Origin: Tolypeutes matacus
Lineage: Eukaryota; Chordata; Mammalia; Cingulata; Chlamyphoridae
Reading direction: 5' to 3'
Length of the DNA stretch: 64,000 nucleotides
NCBI GenBank assembly: GCA_026826555.1
Contig: JAKSZT010054335.1
Location: 9,839,740 to 9,903,739 of the forward strand
Position 1 is the stretch's first letter; each line of letters begins with the position of its first letter. Below the pieces are notes generated by a model. It was not told where the DNA came from and searched no databases. It saw only the letters and a program-made list of their open reading frames with translations. A program made the translations under genes and the position numbers. Of this stretch, positions 22,690-32,455 are shown in pieces.

Positions 22690-22835
22690 ACACTCATAGC
22701 CTGTTCATTCATTAACTCACTCACTCATTCCATCAGGGTCGCCTCGTTACTTGGCACTGTGCTGGGGACAGAGGAAGGAAAAATACACGGAGCAGCTGCT
22801 CCTGCCCTGTGGAAGGTCACAGCACTTGCCCCCAC
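22690..22835 (+). mobile_element. Probable old LINE (L2-like) fragment
   Basis: TTCATTCATTAACTCACTCA, then TACTTGGCACTGTGCTGGGG, ACAGAGGAAGGAAAA and GCTCCTGCCCTGTGGAAGGT follow the layout of the widespread L2-type segment that is also seen at 56,130-56,260. The match is weak. Confidence 0.4.
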
Positions 22836-25800
22836 CAAAATTTGGGGGCAGTTATCAAGTGTAATGCAGATTTTGCCTTCTGCTCTTCAAACATCTTTAA
22901 TGAGAATTCCCTTGATTTCCTCGACTTCTCACCCGTGTAATATTTATTATTTGAAAACTGCACAGTCCAGTGGCAGCCACTAGCCACATGAAGCTATTTA
23001 GACTTGAGTTCATGAAAATTAAATTTAAGAATCGCTTCCCCTCTTGCGCCGGCCCCGCTTCAGGTCTCAGCCCCGTGTGGCTGGTGGCCTCCACGTCAGC
23101 GCCGCGTTGAGGGGCTCCTCCTTCTCAGCCCTGCCGTGGCAGGACGCCGCTCCTTCCTTTCCTTCCCCACTCCACGTCCTAGACGGCCACGGTCGCCCCG
23201 AGTGGACCCCGGTGTCTCCCTCCCTGTCCGTCCTGCACACCCGTCAGACAGATGGTCCTGAAGGACCCTGCTGGCTCGGGACTCCCCGACCACTGTCCAG
23301 GCTGCCCGTGCACGCAGGCCTTCTTGGCTCCAGCTCTGCGGCCGTCCCGCCTCCCAGTGCCCTGCGTGCTAAGACAGCTGTGGGAAACGCCGTCTCCCTT
23401 CTGTACGGAGGGGAAATCCTTCCGGCTGGCGAGGAGTCCCCTCAGATGCCGCCTGGGCTGCGAGCCCTTCCTTGAGCTTCCATCGGAAGCCGCCCCTTCT
23501 CCCTGCTTGTCCAGGGCTTGGAGTTTTAACTCCTACCTGGTGTCGAGCAGGAACTTGTAGTGTGCTTCCTGCTCACAGCCTTTTCCCTTCTAGACTGGGA
23601 CGCCGTTTCCATCTTTGCTGACCACACTCAGAGGCACGGGGCTGTCCCTGTGTGCTCAGTGCACCATCTGAGTGTTTAAATATCAAAGCGGCCTTGCTCC
23701 AGTGGAGCCTGGGCTCATTGTGCATTTTCGAGGGCTAGTATTCTGCCGATGTGCCTGATGGGATTCAACGCTGACCTTTCTCGAGGGCCTTGCAGGGAGT
23801 CAGGGTCCATTAAGTACAGAGGAGAATTAGGTCAACAACAGAAAGATCTCGAAATCAAATTAGAGGAGTGAGTGCACCTTGAGCAGCTGTCCTCTCCAGC
23901 TTTACTTTTCCAATTAAATGAGTACTTAAACTCCCTGGAGACTGAGGGGTGCCGCTGTTCCAGCCGCCGGTGTCATCGGCTCGCACCCCCTCGCTGCAGT
24001 TCTGTGGCAGATGCTGGACTTCACAGCTGACGGTGTGGCACAGAGACGTTTACTTGCAGGGGTCAGAGCTGGCCCCTGAACGCACACTGCAGCAAGCCGG
24101 CATCACTGCACCTGACTGGCTTTTCCCACGGTGGGGGTGGCGTGAACACAGAGACAGGCACACCTGAGCGATGCCCTTCCACCGCGGAAGGGAAGTAGCC
24201 CTGTGGCAGTGTTCACAGGCTCGGCCCCGAGGCTGGGCGCTTTCGTTAGCCAGCTCTGTTCCCGCCAGCCTCGGTGGCCTGCCTCCCTCTTGGTTCGCAC
24301 TGGAAACGAGGCCGTAAGAAATGCCTGGACGGTTCCCAAGTCTTTAGGGACCACTGAGCGGAGGGGACTGGGCCCCACGGGGTGTCTCTGCTCCTTTCCC
24401 CTTTGCTTACTCTTATTCCGCTTTTTACCTATTCTGCCTCTTTGTCAGCTGTTACCACTTTGCTGCCTCGACCTTTCCGACCGCTGGACTTGGTTTAAAT
24501 GGGTGCTGCTCGCGGCTTTGTGTCTGCACCTTTTCGTGCTGTGGGACCTCAGCAGGAGTCTAGTCAGGTCCAGCTCCAGAGGCGGTGCGGCCGAGTCAGC
24601 TCAGGCGCTCAGAGCCCGGGGGCCTTAAACCAGCGTGCGTGCCAGGAAGCCCGCGGGGACGGAGGGGGCGCCTTGTCCGCGGGGCCCTGCGGGGGGCTGG
24701 GCGGGGGCGGCTGGCTCCAGGTCAGCGCTCCATCAGGAGATGCCTTAGCTCCGGGGTCCTTGCCGGCCGACCCCGACCCCGCGCTGGGCTTGGGCGCTGA
24801 CTTGCATGCCAGTCGTGCTGGAGGCAAACACAGCCTCTTAGGATTTCACGAAACCCCGGCTGCCAAGAACACGGCAGGACCGGACACCTTGTGGGGGATC
24901 AGGTCTCGTGAGAAGGGACGTCGTGCACACCACAGGGGAGAGGTAGGGGCAGCGCGGGCGAGTCCTGGCTTAGGACGCGGAGCCTGAAGTGATGCCTGAG
25001 AGGCGCGTGCTGGGTCTGAGCAGTGGGTGCTGGTAACGGCCTGTGTTTGAAGCCTTGAGCGTGACGAACGTCTAAGGGCTGCTTTAAACTGGTCAGAGCC
25101 TCGATTTCGTGACCTGGGAGCTGGGGGCGGCTGCGCTCGCCTTCTGACCTTCGGGAAGGGGGAGCCCTGGGCCGGGGCCCCACAAGCTGACCCTTAGCAG
25201 GGTCTGTGTGTCAGCCACGAAGCTAGCTGCCCCCGTGGAACGTGGTCCGATGAGATGTAAGCGCAGCCTCGTTTTCCTCGCGTGGGTGGAGTGGCAGGAG
25301 CAGGGCTGTGATCCGAGGAGTCTGCTCTGGAATGCGCGTTTCTGATGGGAGAGAAGGACATGCGACGGGGAGGGGGACAGGGAGAGCGTCGCGGTGGGCC
25401 GTGCAGGGAGGCTCCTGGGGAAGGCGGCCAGAGGCGTGGGTCACACTTGGAAACGTCCATGTTCCCGCCAGCCTGGGCGCGATTTAAACGCTGGCCTTCG
25501 TCCTCTCCTCCCAGAAACAGCAAAAATTCGATCATCAATCGTAGAACACTTGAAAACGGCCAAACCCATTTCTCTGAATCTGAGATACAAATAAAATTTC
25601 CAGAGTATTGAAAAGCCTCTCAGGAATGATTCAGTTGGAAAGAAGAGGCGTTGGCAGCGCAGGTCATCACACAGCGAGAGCCTGCCTCTCTGTTCTTGCC
25701 TGCAGCGTGGCTTTCCCCGCTGATCCGGCTCCTTTGCGTTCTGCTCCTCTGAGATTGCCCTTCCGTGGTATTCCCTGCGCAGTGAGTGGCTGATGAGGGG

Positions 25801-27075
25801 GAGTGAGCCTGGAGCTCTGGCGGCGTCAGGACCAGCCCTTCTGGAATCGGCAGGTGGCCATGAAGACCCAGTGTTCCCTCGTGATAATCGCAGGTCGGCT
25901 GTGGGAGAAACCTGCCGAGTACGGGGTGTTTTCGTCGCTGTCCACGTCGGGCCCCGCCTACTCAGGAAGGGAGGGCGCGCCGACGGTCACCCTGAGGGGT
26001 GGTGGGCACAGACCCCGTCTCTGGGGAAGTTCTTCCACCCACTGCCCGCCGTCCCCAGCCCCCAGGTGAGAGCCTCGCGTGGGTGACCTCAGCCTCCTGC
26101 TGAGGCGCTCGCTCCTCGCACGCGGAGTTCACGCTAAGGGAGAACCTTCCGGAGGGAAAGCAGTGCTCCCTGCTAAAGGAGGGAGGACTTTCCCTGGGAG
26201 AGCCTCGCTGTTCCTGATTGAGGACCACGTGTTCGCTGAAGACACGCTCTGTCTGAGCAGCTGGGGCTTCCTCTTTTATTTTTTATCTGCTGCAAACTGA
26301 AGAGAAATGCAGAAAACTCCTGTCTTTGGAAACAGCCAAAAGTTCAGACTGTCCTTCTCCAGGCGACCTTTCTAAAGTGAGAAAAAGAACGTCTTCAACA
26401 CGATCGATCATCACGTGGCCGTGTCCACGCGCCTGCCTCCCTTACAGGGTGGCAGTGTTTCTTAGCTGCAGCCCGGGCACAGCGAGTCTCAAGCCAGGCC
26501 CTTCCCGCCTCCCAAGCAAGCGGCCGCGTCTCAGTCAGGGAGCTGTTGGTGAGCCTTGCCACTCCGTCTCCTCCCTCTCTGCTCTGATTATTGGTTCTTC
26601 TGTAAAATCTGAAATGGGGTCCACTTGGATTCTGAAACTAGGGATAGTTTTTCACCTGGAAAAATTGAAAGGAGTTGGGATCTATCTCAACTGTGTGTTC
26701 CATGACATCATAAAATGCCTCTGCCTGAGGCAGAACCAGGTAAAAAGAAGCAGGATGTGGTTTTGTTGACAACCAGGCAGAAAGGAGTTTGTGATGATCT
26801 AGGACTATTGTCCGTGTCTGCCTTTTTATGTTAGACTTGAGCTAGGGAGCAGAGAAAAGCGCCGTTTTCTGGTTGAGCTCCCCAGTCCCAAGGTTGGGGC
26901 AGCTTCTTGAGCCCCCAGTGCCATCCCTAGAGAGAAGTAGGTGCCGAGGGTGCACATTTGGCAACTGGAGAGCAGGGGTCCCTCTTTTAAAGGAACGTTC
27001 AAATAAATCTCTTCTGAAACCTTACTGTTTCTTAAATTTTTAAGTGTTTCCAGTGTGGTTTTACTTTTCATTCAA
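22836..27075. other. Unique, mostly GC-rich sequence, no gene seen
   Basis: Many overlapping short frames on both strands, none with a recognisable product. Positions 24,653-24,714 contain four or more runs of four to six G and could form a G-quadruplex. Positions 23,790-23,945 are AT-richer and motif-dense. No repeat is identified. Confidence 0.5.
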
Positions 27076-27188
27076 TATTCGGTTTATGGACAGTGTGTGC
27101 ATTTATTATGAATTTTCGGTTTATGGACAGTGTGTGCATTTATTATGAATATTCGGTTTATGGACAGTGTGTGCATTTATTATGAATG
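27076..27188. repeat. 37-bp tandem repeat, 3 near-identical copies
   Basis: Copies start at CGGTTTATGGACAG (27,080, 27,117, 27,154) and end ATTTATTATGAAT. Only one or two positions differ between copies, so the triplication is recent. Confidence 0.95.
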
Positions 27189-27519
27189 TAATGCTTGCTT
27201 ACGACAGACACTTTGGAAAATAAAAAGGTTCTTTAACGATGAAAAAAGGTTCACCAGTAATCCCACCCACGAGGGATAACTGCTGTTAAATCTGGGAAGG
27301 TAAAAGGGGCTGCTCCTCCCCCAGCGTCTGCCTGGCTCCCGTGCACTCTGCCTTCCCTCGTGACGGATGAAGGGTGACCCCTCCCCTGGAACTGTGTGTC
27401 ATCCTTGCTTTTCCACCTATCCCACCTCAGCGAGACTCCGCATTGCCTTCCAGCTGCTGCTCCGATTCTTTGCTGGCTTTTCACGCAACTCAGTCTCCCG
27501 TCTTAGCTGTCCCCGCGTC

Positions 27520-28020
27520 CTCCTCCTTCCTCACCCGGCCCCACGGGGCCGCCTTCTCCCGTCTCCCTGCTGACGCTGCCGTGGCCTCTTCCCCGGGACC
27601 TCGCTGCTGCCAAGTGCAGGTCTAGCTCTCTGTCCCGTTTCGCGGCGTGTGTCACGGTCGGGCGTCCTCCGCTTCGCCCGTTCATTTGGGGGGACTCTTA
27701 CCGGATGTTCTGAGCTTACCCTTCCTTCTGACGGGACCTCGCCGAGGACGGCCGCCCCCACGGTTGCCGGCAAGCTTATGCCGTCGCCTTCGGAGCCGCG
27801 AGGCCCTTCGTGCGCACCCAGCAACGCGCTGCCGGCACGGGCCTCCGGCTCTCTGCCCCACGCGCGACCAGGCGTCCTGTCCCGGCTCCCTCTGCGCTCG
27901 GAGTCGTGCTTGCGCTCGGCGAGGGGTCCGGGCCCTCGCTCCTTTAACCCCTTCGCCTTTGCAGCCTGTTCTCCTAGACGGCATCTCCAGGAAGCAGGGA
28001 CCTGCCGCTGACTTGCCACG
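27520..28020. other. CpG-island-like block without an identified gene
   Basis: CpG dinucleotides are frequent, roughly one per 10 bp at 27,640-27,950, where mammalian bulk DNA is depleted. There is no TATA box, recognisable first exon or downstream coding signal. Open frames on both strands are compositional. It could be a promoter of an unannotated or distant transcript, or a GC-rich block protected by biased gene conversion. Confidence 0.45.
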
Positions 28021-28415
28021 TTATGCTCGGGGCGAGAGCCGTGGACGCTGGGCAGTGCCTGCTAATGAGGAGTGGATGGATTATTGAACATGTATGTATT
28101 TTCCTCTAGTCCTTTTTTGGCTGTGTACTAAAACACTGTATTTTAATCATACATATAGCACCTAATTACCAGAGCTTTTAAATCACCTTCCTGAAATTAG
28201 CATTTTCCCACGTTAGCCATTCTTTACAAATATTCTTTTTATTGCAAAGCTATATAATTAGGCAAATTTAAATGTATAGATAAATAAAAATAGGGGGGAA
28301 AACTTACCCATAATACTCATTAATAATTTGCCACATATCCATCTACTTATGAACATAGAATTATATAATACATTAGATTCAATTATGCTAATGTATGATT
28401 ACTGCTAGCTAAATA
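28021..28415. other. AT-rich sequence, possibly old LINE
   Basis: AT-rich DNA with motifs such as TTGCCACATATCCATCTACT that resemble antisense L1. I cannot name it with confidence. It flanks the SINE insertion on the left and continues to about 28,700 on the right. Confidence 0.4.
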
Positions 28416-28427
28416 TTATTTCATCTT

Positions 28428-28607
28428 TTTTTTTTTTTAGATTTTATTTATTTATTCATTTATCCCCCCCTTGCTGCTTGTGCTCTCCAGGTCAGCCAAC
28501 CACGCCGTGCGGGCGGGCCCGCCCCCACCAGGAGGCCCCGGGAACCGAACCCGGGGCCTCCCATATGGCAAACGGGAGCCCCACTGATTGAGCCACAGCC
28601 GCTTCCC
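28428..28607 (-). repeat. tRNA-derived SINE (armadillo DAS-like), minus strand
   Basis: Read on the minus strand it starts GGGAAGCGGCTGTGGCTCAA (A box) and has GGTTCGGTTCCC in the B-box region just after CATATGG. It ends in an A-rich tail with TAAATAAAT. Perfect 12-bp target duplications TTATTTCATCTT flank it at 28,416-28,427 and 28,608-28,619. A clean duplication implies a lineage-specific insertion. Confidence 0.92.
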
Positions 28608-28619
28608 TTATTTCATCTT

Positions 28620-30100
28620 GATGGCTGGACCTAATTCATTCTCCTGTGGACATTTGGCTCATTCCAGTGTTCAATATTAAAACACTGCAAATGTATCTTT
28701 TTGAATTTCTCTAATTCTGCATTTGTTTTTGTAATAATATCGGTAAGAGAAGCATGCAGTCATTTTTGTTTATTTCATGTAAATAGCCATAAAGTAATAA
28801 TATAGTTGCCTCTGTCTGCTTTGACCTAACATCTAGAACTCTCTGTCTCTACGGGGATTTATCTTCCGTGAAGAAGGGTGGCCTCTTACCCTAAGGGGAC
28901 CCCGCGAGGCCGTTCATGTGGGGCCCCGTCCCCGAGCCTGTCGGCAAGCTGCCCGCCCAGGCCTTCGCCCTCGTCTCCAGCACCAGAAGGGACAGGGGTG
29001 GGCATGTGGTGGGGCAGTTGGGAAGACTACGGTAGACGGATGCTCTGAACTATGCGTGTTCTTAGAAAGAGCCGTCTGAGTTTAGGTCCTTCCATACCAA
29101 GACGCGAGTGCGAATTCAGGCGTAACGGTCGTGTGTCCTGGCGGTGAGAACCTTCACGTGAAAGCTCTGTTCCCGAGGCGAAGCCACGTCTAATGGTCCA
29201 GATCTGAATTCAGATACTCTGGCCTTTCTCAGGACAGGACCCTCCTCACACGGCTGCGTTTGGAAGAAGCTGTGTGAAAACATGGACGGGGCGCTCTGCT
29301 GCGGTCCGAGCGTCGAGTTTCCCCTTTTCCAGCTACCTGTTCTCTGGGTTTGCTGGCGGGTTCCGGTAACGTGGGAAGATGAGTTTGTCGTGTGAGTTCC
29401 TAAGCTCAGGCCCCGAGGAGCCGTAGGCAGGAGCAGGCCACGTGCAGGTTCGCGGCTGGCGGGTCCACCGCGCCGGCTCGCCACATCCCCAGGATTGTGG
29501 GTGCGAATCTGCCCCGACGTGCATGCGGGAGCCACGCTGGCGGTTTTCCCTGACCTGTTCCTGCGTCGTCATCCTGTTTCCATGTTTTTCTGACACCCGC
29601 TGTCACCTGGCGGCTTCGCAGAGACCCCCAGGCCGCTGTGAAAAGCTCTGCCCCCCGCCTGACGCCGTGGTCGTCTGAGCTTCTCTGGGGAAGGAGGTCA
29701 GAGGCCTCCGTGGCTTTAGAGAAGGCACTTGTGGGTCAGCTTCTGAGTTATTTTCTACCTGCCTCTCCAGACGGCTTCTGCAGGGTCTGTCGTCGTGCTG
29801 TGGCGCTGTCCCTGACGACTCCGGGGGCCGGTCTTGAGACCTGGTGTTTGCGCTGCACAAGGACGGCACCTCAGCGAAGTGTGCCCCCCACGCTGTGAGC
29901 GGCCCGTGAGGGGCGCCGCGCTTCCCTCCTGCGCCCCGCGCCCGCTGCAGCCCGTGAAAGCTCGTCATTCTGTCTCCCGCGTTCAGCGCAGTGCCTGGCA
30001 TCCCACAGAGGCTCAGAAGACCTTGACAGTTTACTGAGTCCAGCAGGAAAATCCCGTAATTTAGATCTGCCTCCCGCGGGGCGGGTGTTCCGCGTTCCCC
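28620..30100. other. Unique sequence, no gene seen
   Basis: Positions 28,620-28,800 are AT-rich and may be old LINE. After 28,880 the sequence is increasingly GC- and CpG-rich up to the assembly gap. No gene or named repeat. Confidence 0.5.
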
Positions 30101-30161
30101 TGGGCGCTCTCCTCCCGGGGCTCCCCTGGGCGCTCTCCTCCGGGGCTCCCCTGGGCGCTCT
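30101..30161. repeat. 25-26-bp GC-rich tandem repeat entering the gap
   Basis: TGGGCGCTCTCCTCC starts at 30,101, 30,127 and 30,152, each followed by GGGGCTCCCC. The third copy is cut off by the run of N, so the array probably continues inside the gap. Confidence 0.85.
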
Positions 30162-30561
30162 NNNNNNNNNNNNNNNNNNNNNNNNNNNNNNNNNNNNNNN
30201 NNNNNNNNNNNNNNNNNNNNNNNNNNNNNNNNNNNNNNNNNNNNNNNNNNNNNNNNNNNNNNNNNNNNNNNNNNNNNNNNNNNNNNNNNNNNNNNNNNNN
30301 NNNNNNNNNNNNNNNNNNNNNNNNNNNNNNNNNNNNNNNNNNNNNNNNNNNNNNNNNNNNNNNNNNNNNNNNNNNNNNNNNNNNNNNNNNNNNNNNNNNN
30401 NNNNNNNNNNNNNNNNNNNNNNNNNNNNNNNNNNNNNNNNNNNNNNNNNNNNNNNNNNNNNNNNNNNNNNNNNNNNNNNNNNNNNNNNNNNNNNNNNNNN
30501 NNNNNNNNNNNNNNNNNNNNNNNNNNNNNNNNNNNNNNNNNNNNNNNNNNNNNNNNNNNNN
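30162..30561. other. Assembly gap (400 N)
   Basis: Exactly 400 undetermined bases. The frames that run across it are artefacts. A round number suggests an estimated rather than measured length. Confidence 0.98.
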
Positions 30562-31099
30562 GATATATTATCAGAAGCTTGAGGAAATACAGTAAGAATG
30601 CACTTTGCCCTCAATTCAGTTTTTATTAAAATTTTTATTCATGTTCAGCAGAATCTCTCTAAGCACAGCTACATTGCCGAGTTCTTACTAGATTTTCAGT
30701 AAAAGAAGTTTATGCCAAGGACCATGTAACTCCTGGCACGTGGCCGCTGTAGGTGCAGGTCTTTATTCAGGTAGTATCTATCTAACTGGATCTAAAATTC
30801 AGTTTATTTTTCTTTGCTCTTCAGATTTTTGGTTTTAATTATTTACTACACGATAAAAACATAAAATTCAAAACAAGGCTGTGTGTGCCGTTAGGTTAAA
30901 TACTGTTTCTGTAATTCATGAATAGGAACGGTAAATACGTGCTTGTGGGGAAAGGTTGAGTGTTGAGTGTTGAGTCCTTGTGGAACAGCAGGACTCACTG
31001 ACGGCCTGCCAGGGCACAAAGGGAACCACCGCCTCCGGCATCGTTGCGCGTTCCCGCGCCATCGGACTCCTGGAAGAAGCTGTCCCGTGGGCATGCTGG
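30562..31099. other. AT-rich unique sequence, no gene seen
   Basis: No supported feature. The sharp change from GC-rich left of the gap to AT-rich right of it is notable. Confidence 0.5.
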
Positions 31100-31370
31100 G
31101 CGTTTTGTTTTAGTTTTAATTGTGGTAACACATATACAACACGGAGTTCCCCCTTCATCCACTTTCACGTGTGCAGTTCCGTGGCTTTCGTCACGCTCAC
31201 AGTATTGTGCTCCCGTCACCTCCATCCGTGACCAGAACCTTTCTCCACCCAGAGAGAAGCTCAGCACCCTTAACCCGTGCTCCCCCCGCCCGGCGCGGCC
31301 CCTGGCCGCCTGCTTCTGGTTTCTGTCTCTGAACTTGCTTCTTGTAGGGAATCAGGCAGTAATTGTCCTT
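31100..31370 (-). mobile_element. Old L1 fragment, antisense
   Basis: TTTTAATTGTGGTAACACAT, ACAACACGGAGTTCCCCC, CACTTTCACGTGTGCAGTTC, CGTCACCTCCATCCGTGACC and the CTTCTGGTTTCTGTCTCTGA segment correspond to the standard antisense L1 order. Many CpG are retained. Confidence 0.7.
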
Positions 31371-32046
31371 CTTTCCTGGGACAGGTAGCCGTCTTCTCTG
31401 CTCCAATTGTGGGTGCAGGGCCATCTTGGGGCGCCTCGGTGAGCTGCCCAGGAGGGGGGCGCCCCCGGGAGGCGTCTGCAGTGCTCAGGGGCCGCTGGCG
31501 CCCTCTCTTCCGAAACGTGCCACCAGCGTCCCACGTGGGCACCGCTTTCAGCCACCTTACTCTGACATTAGCGGCCGCACTGAAAACAGCAGCTGTTTCC
31601 CCGTAGCTTTACCCCGAGCCTGGGCCCATCAGGCCGAGGGGCCCTCACCTTGCCACTCGCAGCAGCGGTCCCTGAGCGAACCTGCTCTTTTCTCAGGTTT
31701 TCAGACATTCAAGGCCGTGCAAGCCACGCGCTGCCTGGCGTCCGCGCCCTCCGCTTCGTCCCCCCTGCCTGGGAGCCCTTGACCCTCACTGACCGGTGGC
31801 GCTTTCTGCCCAGCCTGGCCCTAGCCCTGCCCGTCTCTGCTGTGCTTCTCCAAGGTCGATCCTGGGGCCACTTGAATCAAAATCGGGGGAAACTTATCAA
31901 AAGCACAGCTTCGGGGCATGCCTGAGACTTGCTGCCTGTGATGCCGCAAGAAAGTGTTGGCTTAAAAGCTGCCACCAAAATAAGAGAGCCAGCGTCTGAA
32001 AACTAATTCCTGCCTTCAAGAATCAGTTCCACCATCATCCATTCTG
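31371..32046. other. GC-rich unique sequence, no gene seen
   Basis: No repeat or gene supported. Confidence 0.5.
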
Positions 32047-32455
32047 GGAGGCCCACTCCGCTCCCCGCAGGGCGTGAGGTCTCGTCCCTGCTCTGCTCTC
32101 TTCGTCCTCCCTGTGGTGCTCCCCGCGGGGCATGAGGTCTCGTCCCTGCTCTGCTTGCTCCGTCCTCCCTCTGGTGCTCCCTGCAGGGTGTGAGAACTCG
32201 TCCCTGCTCTGCTCTCTTCATCCTCCCTGTGGTGCTCCCCGCGGGGCATGAGTTCTGGTCCCTGCTCTGCTCACTCCATCCTCCCTGTGGTGCTCCCTGC
32301 AGGGTGTGAGAACTCGTCCCTGCTCTGCTCTCTTCATCCTCCCTGTGGTGCTCCCCGCGGGGCATGAGTTCTGGTCCCTGCTCTGCTTGCCCCGTCCTCC
32401 CTCTGGTGCTCCCTGCAGGGCGTGAGGCCTCGTCCCTGCTCTGCTCGCTCTGTCC
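32047..32455. repeat. 58-bp minisatellite, about 7 copies
   Basis: TCCTCCCT marks units at 32,105, 32,163, 32,221, 32,279, 32,337 and 32,395, all exactly 58 bp apart, with partial units on each side. The common core is CGTCCCTGCTCTGCT. A 116-bp dimer is duplicated within the array: the block from 32,175 recurs at 32,291 with about 97 identical bases. Confidence 0.95.

Noticed and set aside
29871..30614. 247-codon frame on the minus strand and 165-codon frame on the plus strand
   Set aside because: Most of each is made of undetermined bases in the assembly gap.
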